DNA of 64,000 bases from Shimia sp965227725 (GCF_965227725.1 NZ_CBDDGH010000005.1:806001-870000), one strand, 5' to 3'. Counted from the stretch's first letter, positions 18,391 through 28,121 are shown. Made by a program: numbers and translations. Notes: generated by a model from the sequence alone, not told the origin.

Positions 18391-19195
18391 GCCCACAACG
18401 CGCTTGCCCCTGCGCATAAAGGTACACACCGGCCAGGGGCATCTTTTGTGACAGCTTTTCCGAGTATTGCACGCCGCGCAGCAGGGCCTGCTCGACATCT
18501 TCTGCAGGCATCGGGGCAACATCGACGGTTACCAGCCGGGCGCCCAGATCCGTGTCCTCACGTACCTCATTGGCAGCCGCTCTTTTGATCGCAGGATGCC
18601 CGGGCACATCCACATGATTGGCAATCAAAGTTGCCGCCACATCCGCCTCCGCCGCCGTATGCGCCAGAACGGTCACCGCATCCGCAATGCCTAGGGACAG
18701 GCTGCGCCCTGACCAACCAGAGGTCGCCACGCCACGGATCGGGTCTTCTGCGTTCACTTTCACGCCTGCGGAGTTGCCAATCACCTTGGCGCGCAGGGTT
18801 TCCCCCTCCGTAAGAACCAGCGCCACATCGCCGCCGTTGTTGACATAGGCCCGCGCCACACCGGGGACGTTGGCGATGATATTGGCGATCTCATCTGCCA
18901 CCGCACCGGCGACCGCCATCATCGGTGTGACAAAATCGGGCAACCCGACCCGCGCAGCCTTTTGCATTTTTTGGGCAATCTGACCCTCGAAGACGATTTC
19001 CTGATCGGCCGATTGCCGCAATCCCGGCAGCTCTTCCACCAATTCCTGCAAAACTGTCTCAAACCGCTGCACCACCGCAACATAGGCCTCAGCGCGCCCG
19101 TCGCCCCAGATTTCAATGATCAGATCAATGGGTCCGTGATGCAGATGCAACCGTCGCCCGTCCGGCAACCACGCCACCTGAGGCATAACAGTCAT
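18374..19195 (-). CDS. UPF0280 family protein (ApbE-like)
   Basis: A 273-residue protein of a family with no assigned reaction. Two stretches look like ApbE flavin transferase motifs: VNNGGD at residues 118-123, which resembles the ApbE NxGGD motif, and a SVTV..A..AxxADxxAT-like stretch around residues 172-191. ApbE attaches FMN to Thr of target proteins. The start codon overlaps the stop of the 6-hydroxynicotinate-reductase-like gene (ATGA), so the two are made together. I infer a maturation role for that iron-sulfur protein. There is no signal peptide, so it is cytosolic. Confidence 0.8.
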   Translation of the reverse strand: MTVMPQVAWLPDGRRLHLHHGPIDLIIEIWGDGRAEAYVAVVQRFETVLQELVEELPGLRQSADQEIVFEGQIAQKMQKAARVGLPDFVTPMMAVAGAVADEIANIIANVPGVARAYVNNGGDVALVLTEGETLRAKVIGNSAGVKVNAEDPIRGVATSGWSGRSLSLGIADAVTVLAHTAAEADVAATLIANHVDVPGHPAIKRAAANEVREDTDLGARLVTVDVAPMPAEDVEQALLRGVQYSEKLSQKMPLAGVYLYAQGQARCGLKFLS

Positions 19196-20658
19196 TCACT
19201 GTCCTCACCTTTACCAAACACATGGCTGTCGCGCGCATAAGCGCCACCGCTTTGCAAAATATCCAGAACATCCCGCACCGAGTCAACATGCCCGCCAAGC
19301 GCCTCATATTCTTCCTTGGACACGGTAAACTCCAACGGCGCGACAATGGCCGGGGTTGGCACCATGCCAAAGGCCCCTTTGGGCGTTTGCGTCACATCCG
19401 CCATCAGCGTGATGCCCCCGCCCGGCCAGACAAATGACTTTGCACCGCCCACGGTGACATCCGCGCGCCCGGCCTGAACAGCATCGGTCAGCTTCACCGG
19501 ATTGCGGGTCACGCCGGATCGCAATGAGCCCCCGGCACCGCCCATAAACATCACTGTGCAAAGCGCAGGCTCACAGTTCTCAGCGATCAAAGCCACCGAC
19601 GGCTTCAACGCCTCCGGCATCGGCTTGGCCTGCGGCTCCAAATCCGCGTCGAGCTCAAAATAAGCCGCATGCTCTCCGGTGGTGGAGACCATCAACAGGC
19701 TCAGCCCTTCCCGCGCGCCTTTCTTCTCAAGCCACGGTCCAAGGATCGACAGCGGATCATCAATATTGGTGCCGCCCCAGCCCAACCCCGGTTCTGCCAC
19801 CTGAAAATAGCGCCCCGGCGTGCTGCGCCGCCCTTTGATGCGAATGCCCGTGTCCGGCCAGCCAAGCACTTTGCCCGCCTGATGCTCGCTCACAACGCCG
19901 GTGATGTGGTCATCCACCACCACCACCTCGTCAACCAAACCCTGCCATTGACTTGCAAACATGCCAATGGTGGCCGACCCGCAGCCCACCCGCATCCGCG
20001 CTTCCTGCTGCCCATCCACAATCGGAGCAACACCGGCCTCCACCACCACTTCCGCACCGCCATCAACGGTCAGTGTCACCGCCTCACGGTTCAGCAGCCG
20101 CAGCAGCACATCACAAGTCACGCGCCCTTCCAACTTGCTGCCGCCGGTCAGGTGATCAACCCCGCCAAGGCTCATCATCTGTGAGCCATATTCACTGGTG
20201 ATCATCAGCCCGACAGCTTCCCCCTGGTGGCGGATCACCGCGCCCTCATGTCCAAGATGCCGATCCGTGTCGATTTTCACCTTAACGCCGCAATAGGAAA
20301 AGATCGCCTCCGTCACCACGGTCACAAAATCCGCGCCATCCACCTCGCGGCTCGCCAGAAACGGCGCGGGTTTATAGTCCGGATAGGTGGTGCCAGCGCC
20401 CACGGCCGTCACAAACAGATCATCGGTCGACAGCCCGTCGTGCCAATCACGCCCAAGAAACGGACGAACCTCTCCGCCATGTTCCAGTGTGCGGTCCAGC
20501 ACCGTCAGCGGGTCACATCGAACGATCTCGCCGCCTTGGTTTGCATAGCGGTCACAGGCGCCGATTTTGCCTTCGCCGATGTAGCACATCACCGGGCAAG
20601 CGTCACAGCGGAGCTTCTCCTCCCGCACTCGTGTCTCTTTGCCCGATGTTGTGTTCAT
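19192..20658 (-). CDS. 6-hydroxynicotinate reductase-like iron-sulfur protein
   Basis: A 488-residue protein resembling the reductase that converts 6-hydroxynicotinate to 1,4,5,6-tetrahydro-6-oxonicotinate in Eubacterium barkeri. Near the N-terminus C18-x2-C21-x3-C25-x9-C35 should bind an iron-sulfur cluster, and C48 and C123 are further candidates. A short GCGSAT segment (residues 225-230) resembles the SGAT core of ApbE flavinylation sites. The gene starts one base after the Mo-hydroxylase stop and overlaps the UPF0280 gene. The name comes from family resemblance. The true substrate could be another hydroxylated N-heterocycle. Confidence 0.72.
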   Translation of the reverse strand: MNTTSGKETRVREEKLRCDACPVMCYIGEGKIGACDRYANQGGEIVRCDPLTVLDRTLEHGGEVRPFLGRDWHDGLSTDDLFVTAVGAGTTYPDYKPAPFLASREVDGADFVTVVTEAIFSYCGVKVKIDTDRHLGHEGAVIRHQGEAVGLMITSEYGSQMMSLGGVDHLTGGSKLEGRVTCDVLLRLLNREAVTLTVDGGAEVVVEAGVAPIVDGQQEARMRVGCGSATIGMFASQWQGLVDEVVVVDDHITGVVSEHQAGKVLGWPDTGIRIKGRRSTPGRYFQVAEPGLGWGGTNIDDPLSILGPWLEKKGAREGLSLLMVSTTGEHAAYFELDADLEPQAKPMPEALKPSVALIAENCEPALCTVMFMGGAGGSLRSGVTRNPVKLTDAVQAGRADVTVGGAKSFVWPGGGITLMADVTQTPKGAFGMVPTPAIVAPLEFTVSKEEYEALGGHVDSVRDVLDILQSGGAYARDSHVFGKGEDSE

Positions 20659-20659
20659 C

Positions 20660-23380
20660 TCACCCAGACCTCTCTTTTGCCGCTTTGATCGCCACCAAAA
20701 CCCGATCTGGCCGCGCAGGCAACTGCGTCAACCGCGCCCCACAAGCATCTGTGATTGCGTTTAAAATGGCTGGCGCCGTTGGGATAAGAACATGCTCTCC
20801 AAGTCCCTTGGCTCCCATCGGTCCTTCCGGATCCGGCACCTCAATCAGATGCGACACAACCTCCGGCATGTCGCCAATTGTCGGGATCAGATAGTCATGC
20901 AGGTTCTCCGTGCGCCCCGGCACAAACTCTTCCATCAGGGCCATGCCAAGGCCCTGCGCGATGCCCCCTTCAATCTGCCCCTCCGCGAGCAGCGGGTTGA
21001 TCACCCGACCCAAATCATGAGCGGCGGTGATCTTCAGCACCTTCACCGTGCCAAGCGCAAGATCGACCTCCACCTCAGCCAACTGCGCCCCATAGCCGTA
21101 AACCGCATAAGGAACACCCTGCCCGTTTTCATCCAGTGCTTCGGTGGGCGGATCATAAGTCTCCTCCGCCATCAACACATAGCCCTCAGCCCCCGCAGGC
21201 AAAGCGCTCAGATCAATCTCTCGCGTCGCTCCGGCCTCAGAAATGCGCAAGTGCCCTCCTTGCAGGTAAACTCGCGCAGCCGGCCCCATGTTGGCCATCT
21301 GCAATATCTGCGCCCGCAAGCTTTGCCCGGCCAAAAGCGCAGCTTTGCCGCTCACCACTGTTTGGCGGCTGGCCGAGGTCTTGCCGCAGTCCGGTGTTAT
21401 ACCCGTATCCGCATCCAGCACCTCAAGCTGATGCACCGGCAGGCCCACCGCATCCGCAGCGATCTGCGCGATCACCGTATTGGCCCCCTGTCCAATATCC
21501 ATTGCGCCCTGATGCAGACAAACCCGGCCGTCCGCTGTAATCCCCATCCGCATGGTCGAAGGGTTCGGCAGGGCTGTATTTCCGCAGCCATACCAGCAAC
21601 TGGCCACACCGATCCCGCGCGCCTTGCCACTGTTTTGCGCGTTAAAGCCCGCCGTGGCGATTTGCGCCGCATCCCAGCGCGGCTGCAGCGCCTCAAGACA
21701 AGCGCCAATGCCAACGCCCTGCACTGTTTGCCCACAAACAGTCTCTGCAGACTCACGCAGAGCATTTTTGCGCCGGATCGCCAGCCGATCCATGCCTACT
21801 TTACCTGCCAATTCATCCAGCAAAGTTTCCTGCAGCACCGCGGCTTGCGGCACACCAAAGCCGCGAAAGGCACCTGCCACCGGCCCATTGGTATGGATCG
21901 CCCGCGCCTCGGCGGCATAGTTGGGCACCGCATAAGGCCCGCTGGCGTGCACCGGCACCCGAACCGCAACCGTCGGCCCCCAGCTGGCGTAGGCTCCGGT
22001 GTCAAAATCACCGTCAAAGAGCATGCCTGTCAGCTGCCCATCCGCGTCTGCGGCCAGCGTCGCGGTCATCTGCGCCGGATGCCTTTTGGTGGAGGCCAGC
22101 ATGCTTTCCGCACGTCCATAGACCATCACGCTGGGCCGCCCTGTGAGCAATGTCACCAACCCGATCAGCGGCTGCACGGACAGATCCAACTTCGCACCAA
22201 ACCCGCCGCCCGTCGCGGCCGGTCGAATGCGCAGCTTGTCCCCAGGCAGCCCCAGCACCGCCGCCGTTTCATCACGATCCAATACAGGTGACTGCGTGCA
22301 GGCCCGGATATTGAGCACATCGCCCTCCATCCACGCCGCCCCGGCCTCCGGCTCGATATAGGCGTGCTCCACATGGCCTGTGGTGAACTGGCCTGACACC
22401 GCATACTCAGCTTTGGACACCGCATCCGCAGCCTCACCTCGGCGCACCACACCTGCGATCAAAAGATTGTCCGCACGGCTCGCGTGCAGTTGCCTTGCAT
22501 CGGCGGCACGCGCCGCAGCCACATCCAGCACCGCAGCCTCCGGCTGCCACGCAATCGGGGCCTGCGTCAGATCAAGGGAAAGGACCACATCCCGCGCGCC
22601 CGCCACCAGCGCCACAGGCTCTCCGGCCAACCGCACATGCCCGTCCGCCAAGGCAGGCTGATCCACAAAGGTCGGGATGACCCCCGTCACATTGCGCCCC
22701 GGCACATCCGCCGCGGTGAAGACCTCAACGCCTTGCGCCGCGGCCCAGCCTTTCAGATCTCCGAACACAAATCGCGCCGCCGCATGGGAGCTGCGAATGG
22801 CCCTGACCCAAAGCGCGCCCTCTGGCAGCACATCCGCCCCAAAAGCCTCTGTTCCCAAGACCTTGGACACCCCATCCAGACGCTCAACCCGTGCGCCCAC
22901 CGAGGCCGCCGCATCCGGTTCCGGCCCCGCGCCGCTACCACTTGCATCCAGCACCGCATCAATGATCTTGGCATATCCAGTGCAGCGACACAGCACCCCG
23001 CCAAGCGCCGCTTCAACCGTCTCCCGATCGGGCTTTTGCGCCTGTCGCAGAAGCGCCTCCGCTGCCATAACCATGCCCGGCGTGCAAATCCCGCATTGCG
23101 CAGCTCCGTGTCGCAGAAATGCCCGCTGCAGCGCACTTGGTCCCGGGCCAGACAGTCCTTCAATGGTTTCAATATGACGCCCCTGTGCTTGCGCCACAGG
23201 TGTCAAGCAAGCGCAGGTCGCGGCCCCATCGAGCAGCACGGTACAGGCGCCGCAATCTCCGGCATCACAGCCCACTTTGGTGCCCGTCAGCCCCAAATCA
23301 TGGCGCAACACATCCGAGAGCCGCCGCCCCGGCGCGGCAGTCACTTCATGATGTGTTCCGTTCACCTTCAGATGGATCAT
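20660..23380 (-). CDS. Molybdenum hydroxylase, fused [2Fe-2S] and Mo-cofactor subunit
   Basis: A 906-residue xanthine-dehydrogenase-family protein. Residues 1-150 carry two [2Fe-2S] clusters: C38-x4-C43-x2-C46 with C58, then CGICTPGM and CRCTGY. The remainder is the molybdopterin-binding part, with GGGFGAKLD and RGFGVP segments and GAKGLGEH near the C-terminus, whose Glu is the expected catalytic base. Such enzymes hydroxylate N-heterocycles with water as oxygen donor. The FAD subunit is encoded just upstream with a 4-base overlap. In this context nicotinate or a relative is the likeliest substrate. No XdhC-type maturation gene is seen nearby. Confidence 0.88.
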   Translation of the reverse strand: MIHLKVNGTHHEVTAAPGRRLSDVLRHDLGLTGTKVGCDAGDCGACTVLLDGAATCACLTPVAQAQGRHIETIEGLSGPGPSALQRAFLRHGAAQCGICTPGMVMAAEALLRQAQKPDRETVEAALGGVLCRCTGYAKIIDAVLDASGSGAGPEPDAAASVGARVERLDGVSKVLGTEAFGADVLPEGALWVRAIRSSHAAARFVFGDLKGWAAAQGVEVFTAADVPGRNVTGVIPTFVDQPALADGHVRLAGEPVALVAGARDVVLSLDLTQAPIAWQPEAAVLDVAAARAADARQLHASRADNLLIAGVVRRGEAADAVSKAEYAVSGQFTTGHVEHAYIEPEAGAAWMEGDVLNIRACTQSPVLDRDETAAVLGLPGDKLRIRPAATGGGFGAKLDLSVQPLIGLVTLLTGRPSVMVYGRAESMLASTKRHPAQMTATLAADADGQLTGMLFDGDFDTGAYASWGPTVAVRVPVHASGPYAVPNYAAEARAIHTNGPVAGAFRGFGVPQAAVLQETLLDELAGKVGMDRLAIRRKNALRESAETVCGQTVQGVGIGACLEALQPRWDAAQIATAGFNAQNSGKARGIGVASCWYGCGNTALPNPSTMRMGITADGRVCLHQGAMDIGQGANTVIAQIAADAVGLPVHQLEVLDADTGITPDCGKTSASRQTVVSGKAALLAGQSLRAQILQMANMGPAARVYLQGGHLRISEAGATREIDLSALPAGAEGYVLMAEETYDPPTEALDENGQGVPYAVYGYGAQLAEVEVDLALGTVKVLKITAAHDLGRVINPLLAEGQIEGGIAQGLGMALMEEFVPGRTENLHDYLIPTIGDMPEVVSHLIEVPDPEGPMGAKGLGEHVLIPTAPAILNAITDACGARLTQLPARPDRVLVAIKAAKERSG

Positions 23381-24222
23381 CCCGCAGCGCTCCGCAGGGC
23401 GCGACGCACAAGTTCCGGCACCGCGTCCAAACGGTACTCCGCACTGCCCCGCACATCTGAAATCGGGCTTAGAGCCGCATTGATCTGCGCTTCCCTGATC
23501 ACGTCGTCGATATCATCAACCGCCGCCCCGATCAGCGCGGTCTCCAACGCGCTCAAGCGCGCAGCCACTGGGCTGCAAGCGCCTACCGCAACCGCCGCAC
23601 CGGTCACTTGTCCGTCGCCCACCTCCAAACGCGCAGCCACCATCGCGATGGAAATCACCAAATGGCTGCGGCTGCCAAGTTTCTCAAATGCGCTGTGGCC
23701 AGTCGCGCTCCCCTCGGGCACCAACAAAGCGCTCACTATTTCATCGTTTTCCCGCGCAGTCTGGCGCGGGCCGGTCACAAAATCACGCAGAGCAACCCGG
23801 CGGATACCACCGGGCCTCAGCAGTTCGACCTCCGCATCCAAGACAAGCAACGGCGGCATGCCATCCGCCGCAGGTGAGGCGTTGCAGATGTTGCCAACCA
23901 AGGTGCCTGCGTTCTGCACCTGAATGCCGCCAACCTGCCGTGCGGCATGCTTCAGCATGTCAAATGCCGGTGGCAAAGATGCCGCCACAACATCGCTCCA
24001 GGTGGCAGCAGCACCGATACGCCAACCTTTGGCAACCTTTTGAATGCCTTGAAGTTCCGAAAGCGCCGTCACATCCAGCACAACATCGTCAGACCCACTG
24101 CCCAGCTCTTGGGCCTCCGTCGCCGCAAAGAGATCCGTACACCCCGCCGCAATGATCACCCTCTCGGCCTCTAGCAGCGCGAGCGCATCTTTCAACTTGT
24201 CGGGGCGGTGATAAATCCCCAT
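23377..24222 (-). CDS. Molybdenum hydroxylase FAD-binding subunit
   Basis: A 281-residue CoxM/XdhB-type FAD subunit that takes electrons from the iron-sulfur clusters of the downstream protein. Diagnostic segments are AAGCTDLF near residue 26 and VGNICNASPAADGMPPLL near residue 110, both FAD-binding. It is the first gene of a four-gene operon (FAD subunit, Fe-S/Mo subunit, reductase, UPF0280). The start codon is 41 bp from a 14-bp inverted repeat in the divergent promoter region. Confidence 0.9.
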   Translation of the reverse strand: MGIYHRPDKLKDALALLEAERVIIAAGCTDLFAATEAQELGSGSDDVVLDVTALSELQGIQKVAKGWRIGAAATWSDVVAASLPPAFDMLKHAARQVGGIQVQNAGTLVGNICNASPAADGMPPLLVLDAEVELLRPGGIRRVALRDFVTGPRQTARENDEIVSALLVPEGSATGHSAFEKLGSRSHLVISIAMVAARLEVGDGQVTGAAVAVGACSPVAARLSALETALIGAAVDDIDDVIREAQINAALSPISDVRGSAEYRLDAVPELVRRALRSAAG

Positions 24223-24262
24223 GCTGTCCTCTCAGCCCTCAGGGCGCATTGCTCAAAATCTT

Positions 24263-24276
24263 GTTGGTATACAAAC
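24263..24276. promoter_or_regulatory. Candidate MarR operator 1 (Mo-hydroxylase/marR promoter)
   Basis: GTTGGTATACAAAC, an inverted repeat with GTATAC at its centre and one mismatched pair. It lies between the divergent FAD-subunit and marR genes. The same pattern (RTTnG-N4-CAAAY) recurs at 29552-29565 and 31878-31891. Confidence 0.55.
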
Positions 24277-24358
24277 GGATTTTGCGGCAGGATCTGCGCC
24301 TGTGTCAACAAATCCCAGCCATCGCGCCCTCTTGCGCGACCGCAGTCAGGCCCAGCAC

Positions 24359-24817
24359 ATGCCCCCGATGGACACGTCTCAGCCCCCAATTCCGCCGCAC
24401 ACCGCGGCAGAGCGTTATGATCTGGACGATCAGGTTGGCTTTCTTTTGCGGCGCGCAACACAGCGCCATCTCGCGATCTTCGCCGAAAATATCACCGATC
24501 TGACCCCCACACAGTTTGCCGCTTTGGCCAAACTCTGCGCACTTGGCGCGGTGTCGCAAAACGCCTTGGGCCGCGCCACGGCCATGGATGCCGCCACCAT
24601 CAAAGGCGTGGTGGACCGTCTGCGCAACAAGTCTCTGGTGGCCAGCGCGCCCGACCCCGAAGACCAGCGCCGCGTCCTGCTGAAACCGACCGCCGAGGGT
24701 TGGTCGCTTTATGAAGAGCTCGCCGCCGCCGCCGAACAAATCACCAAAGACACGCTTGCCCCACTGAATGAGGCCGAACAGACGATCTTCGCATTGCTCT
24801 TGAAAAAACTGATCTGA
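24359..24817 (+). CDS. MarR family transcriptional regulator
   Basis: A 152-residue winged-helix protein. The core is TPTQFAALAKLCALG, then a helix-turn-helix (NALGRATAMDAATIKGVVDRL) and a wing with the DPEDQRRVLLKPT segment typical of MarR. It is divergent from the Mo-hydroxylase operon, the usual arrangement for a ligand-released repressor. ATG 24359 or 24368 is the likely start; earlier in-frame codons run into the opposite gene. Three copies of one palindrome in this region make it the best candidate regulator of the whole 19-36 kb gene set. Confidence 0.88.
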   Translation: MPPMDTSQPPIPPHTAAERYDLDDQVGFLLRRATQRHLAIFAENITDLTPTQFAALAKLCALGAVSQNALGRATAMDAATIKGVVDRLRNKSLVASAPDPEDQRRVLLKPTAEGWSLYEELAAAAEQITKDTLAPLNEAEQTIFALLLKKLI

Positions 24818-24849
24818 GTGTTTGCCACCAACACCGTCGCCCCGCATCG

Positions 24850-25545
24850 TCAGACGCCCAGGTGACGAGCGAGTATGCTGGGGTCATCGCGCATCTCTGC
24901 ACCAGAGACCACACCTCGCATCCGTCCGTTTTCAAGCAACGCCGCACGATCTGCGAGCGCCAATATCGCCTCAACCCTCTGCTCGACCAATACCACGGCA
25001 ACGCCTTGATCTCTCATGGTTTCTGTCACGTCACGAATGGCCGCAATCATGGAAGGCTGCAGCCCTTCTGTTGGCTCATCAAGCAAAACCACCTTGGGCC
25101 GCAAACTCAGCGCCCGCGCCATCGCGAGCATCTGCTGCTCCCCACCGCTCAAAGTGTTCGCACGCTGAGTAAAACGCTCTCTAAGCCTTGGAAAAAGTTG
25201 TAAAACCTCTTCCAGAACACCCTCATTGTCCGGCTTGGAAAACCGACCCACTTCGAGATTCTGCCCAACCGTCAGCTCCCCAAACAACCGCCGTCCCTGA
25301 GGCACATAGCCGACGCCACACCGTGGCACCTGATGCGCGGGCAGCGCAGAGAGCGTTTCGGCTTCCAGCCGCACCTGCCCGCCCATCAACGGCAGCAGCC
25401 CCATGATGGCTTTCATTGTGGTGGTTTTGCCTGCGCCGTTACGGCCCAAAAGACATGTGATTTCACCGGCTTGCGCCTCAAATGACACCTGCCGAAGCAC
25501 CTGCGCACGGCCATAGCCTGCATCCACCGCCTCAAGCTTCAGCAT
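24850..25545 (-). CDS. Branched-chain-type ABC importer ATPase (LivF-like), system 1
   Basis: A 231-residue ATPase with Walker A GRNGAGKTTT, signature LSGGEQQML and Walker B VVLLDEPTEGL. The EGLQP continuation is typical of LivF. Its start lies inside the last 14 bases of the LivG-like gene. Last gene of binding protein-LivH-LivM-LivG-LivF. By context it imports the compound catabolised by the neighbouring operon. Confidence 0.9.
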   Translation of the reverse strand: MLKLEAVDAGYGRAQVLRQVSFEAQAGEITCLLGRNGAGKTTTMKAIMGLLPLMGGQVRLEAETLSALPAHQVPRCGVGYVPQGRRLFGELTVGQNLEVGRFSKPDNEGVLEEVLQLFPRLRERFTQRANTLSGGEQQMLAMARALSLRPKVVLLDEPTEGLQPSMIAAIRDVTETMRDQGVAVVLVEQRVEAILALADRAALLENGRMRGVVSGAEMRDDPSILARHLGV

Positions 25546-26254
25546 GTTCGCCTCCAAGATAGGCGGCCTGCACCGCCGCACTGGCTTGAACCTCTTCGGG
25601 GGTGCCTTCAAAAAGGACCTGACCGGCATTCAAAACCGTCACAAAATCAGCGACTTGCATCACCACATCCATGTTGTGCTCAATCAGCAGCACGGTTGTG
25701 GTTGCCCGCAATTCTCCGATCAAACGGTTGAACGCCGCGACCTCTCCATCTGCCAATCCCTGCGTTGGCTCATCCAGGATCAACAACTTTGGCGCTTGCG
25801 CCAACCCCATCGCGATCTCCAGCAACCGCTGGTGACCATAGCTCAAATCGCCAGCATCCTCACGCGCCCGATCCAACAGGTCCACACGGCTCAACGCGGC
25901 TTCCACTTTGCGGTCCGCCTCAGTTGCAGAGGGGAACACCCGGCGCGCGCCCAATGCGACATTCTCCCAAACCGGCAGGTTCGGAAAAATTGAGGTGATC
26001 TGGAAGGTATAGGCCATCCCCATGGCGATCCGTTTATGGGCAGAGAGGGCCGTAACATCCTGCCCATCAAAAGAAATCTCCCCACCGCTGCTCTGCAAGC
26101 GACCAGACAGAAGGCCCACCAAAGTGGTCTTGCCCGCCCCATTTGGCCCAATCAACGCACGGACCTGTCCTTGCGGAATATCGAGGCTCACATCGTCAAC
26201 GGCCAGCAAGCCATTGAATTGTTTGGAAAGCCCCTTCGCAACAAGCAAACTCAT
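25532..26254 (-). CDS. Branched-chain-type ABC importer ATPase (LivG-like), system 1
   Basis: A 240-residue ATPase: Walker A GPNGAGKTTL, signature LSYGHQRLL, Walker B LLILDEPTQGL, H-loop IEHNMDVVMQ. LSYGHQ in place of LSGGQ is usual for LivG. Start at ATG 26254 overlaps the LivM stop (ATGA). A longer frame to 26452 is inside livM and is not real. Confidence 0.9.
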   Translation of the reverse strand: MSLLVAKGLSKQFNGLLAVDDVSLDIPQGQVRALIGPNGAGKTTLVGLLSGRLQSSGGEISFDGQDVTALSAHKRIAMGMAYTFQITSIFPNLPVWENVALGARRVFPSATEADRKVEAALSRVDLLDRAREDAGDLSYGHQRLLEIAMGLAQAPKLLILDEPTQGLADGEVAAFNRLIGELRATTTVLLIEHNMDVVMQVADFVTVLNAGQVLFEGTPEEVQASAAVQAAYLGGEHAEA

Positions 26255-27198
26255 GGCAACCACCTCCAGAACCGGTTGCGGATCTCTCCCATCAACCCCT
26301 GCGGGGCAAACAGCGTCAGACAGACCAGCGCCACCCCGGCGATCAGCATGTAAGCCGTGGTAATGCCTGAGCTTAAGTCTATGAGGTAAAACATAAATAC
26401 CGTCCCCACCAAGGGGCCAAGCGCGGTTCCAGCGCCACCAAGAAGCACCCACAGCAGCGGGAAAATGGAGTATTGCACCGAGGCAAAACTCGCCCCGACG
26501 TAGCCAAACAGCAGCCCATAGGCCGCGCCGGAAAGCGCAGACAAAGTCGCTGACAGCACCACCGCCATAAGTTTGTAGCGCATCACGTCATAGCCCAGCA
26601 TCATCGCGCGTTCTTCGTTTTCCCGGATCGCGATCAAAACGCGGCCAAACCGCGATCTCAGCACCGCCAGCAGCGCCAGAAAGGCCACGGCAAACACCAC
26701 AAAAGCGGCAAAATACCGGTTGCTCGGATCAGACAGATCAAAGCCCCACAACATACGGTCCGCCTGCTGGATCACAAATCCTTCGTCCCCGCGCGTGTAG
26801 GCCCCAAAGTAGAGCACCGTCAGGTATCCGGCCTGCGCAAACATCAATGTCACGATCATGAAGGCCACGCCTTCGGTGCGCAGCGCCAGCGCGCCAATGA
26901 CCGCGCCAACCGTGGCCCCTGCCAAAACACCAAGCAGCAAAGCGCCCCCGGCGCTCAGCCCAAGCTGCGTCATGCCAAGCCCCATGCCATAAAGCCCCGC
27001 GGCAAAGAAAAGCGCATGGCCTAGGCTCAGCAAACCCGTGTAGCCAAACAACAAATTGTAGCCGATGGCATAGGTCGCAAGCACCATGATCCGCGCCAGA
27101 TTGCCATGGTGATAGGCTGGCAGCACGAATTGCAGAACCAACAGGATTGCCAGAACACCACCATGCAACCCTATGATTTTCCTCACTTCTGACGTCAT
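26251..27198 (-). CDS. Branched-chain-type ABC importer permease (LivM-like), system 1
   Basis: A 315-residue membrane protein with about nine to ten hydrophobic segments. It has the family's GYNLLFGYTGLLSLGHALFF segment near residue 45 and the IRENEERAMMLGYDV cytoplasmic loop. Overlaps both neighbours by four bases. Confidence 0.92.
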   Translation of the reverse strand: MTSEVRKIIGLHGGVLAILLVLQFVLPAYHHGNLARIMVLATYAIGYNLLFGYTGLLSLGHALFFAAGLYGMGLGMTQLGLSAGGALLLGVLAGATVGAVIGALALRTEGVAFMIVTLMFAQAGYLTVLYFGAYTRGDEGFVIQQADRMLWGFDLSDPSNRYFAAFVVFAVAFLALLAVLRSRFGRVLIAIRENEERAMMLGYDVMRYKLMAVVLSATLSALSGAAYGLLFGYVGASFASVQYSIFPLLWVLLGGAGTALGPLVGTVFMFYLIDLSSGITTAYMLIAGVALVCLTLFAPQGLMGEIRNRFWRWLP

Positions 27199-28121
27199 GC
27201 GCGGCTGGCTCCGAAAAGACCCTGCGGACGGAACACCAGCACCAGCGCCACAAGAACCGTGGCCATGATCTTGGCCAGCGTTGGCGAGAAGAACACCGAA
27301 ATGATCCCGTCAGACAGACCAATCAACAGCGCGGCCAGCACGGTTCCCGGCAGGCTGCCCAAACCGCCGATGATCACCACGATGAAGCTCAGCAGCAGCG
27401 GATCGCCCCCCATCAGGTAATGCGCCTGCTGGATCGGCACGATCAACACAGCCGCCAAAGCCGCAAGACCTGCCCCCAAACCAAAGACCAACGCATAGAC
27501 GCGCTCGACCGGGATGCCAAAGGCCAATGCCATATCGCGATCTTGTTCGGTCGCTCGCATCATCAGCCCAAGCTTGCTGCGCGTCATCAACAGCCAAAGC
27601 GCGGCCAGCACGCCCGCCGCCGCACCAATCACCGCAAGCTTGTAGCTCGTGATGCTCAACCCCCAGGGCCAATAGAGGCTGAGCCCCGTGTCGGTCATCT
27701 CCACCCAGGGCAAAGCCAGTCGAGTGTTGAACGGCGGCGTTACCGGCCGCGCGTCCGGGCCGTAAGTCATCAGCGTAACTTGCTGCAGAATATAGAGAAT
27801 CCCGATGGTGGCGACGATGGTGCGCTCTGGATCATAGGACAGGCGCTTCAACACAGTGACATCCGCCAAAGCGGCCAAAACCCCAACCATGACCGGCACA
27901 ATCAACAGCGCCAGAGCAAACCCAAGCGCGGCATAGCCATCCAGCCAGCTTGTCACCCACCATGCCAGCACCGCGCCCAGCATGAAAAATTCGCCATGCG
28001 CCACATTCACCACGCGCATCACGCCAAACACCAGCGCCAAGCCGCTCGCGGTCAACGCCAACACCGCCGCTGTCACCGCGCCTTCCAGCGTGGCGAGCAT
28101 CAAATAAGGTCCAAAATCCAT
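27195..28121 (-). CDS. Branched-chain-type ABC importer permease (LivH-like), system 1
   Basis: A 308-residue membrane protein. ALTASGLALVFGVMRVVNVA and HGEFFMLGA are the LivH hallmark, and the MRATEQDRDMALAFGI loop couples to the ATPases. ATG 28121 is chosen because AGGAGCGGC precedes it. A perfect 10-bp hairpin separates it from the binding-protein gene. Confidence 0.92.
   Translation of the reverse strand: MDFGPYLMLATLEGAVTAAVLALTASGLALVFGVMRVVNVAHGEFFMLGAVLAWWVTSWLDGYAALGFALALLIVPVMVGVLAALADVTVLKRLSYDPERTIVATIGILYILQQVTLMTYGPDARPVTPPFNTRLALPWVEMTDTGLSLYWPWGLSITSYKLAVIGAAAGVLAALWLLMTRSKLGLMMRATEQDRDMALAFGIPVERVYALVFGLGAGLAALAAVLIVPIQQAHYLMGGDPLLLSFIVVIIGGLGSLPGTVLAALLIGLSDGIISVFFSPTLAKIMATVLVALVLVFRPQGLFGASRA

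Noticed and set aside
20792..22291. 499-codon plus-strand frame inside the Mo-hydroxylase gene
   Set aside because: Antisense to a gene with clear cofactor motifs; the translation is rich in Arg, His and Gln with no recognisable domain.
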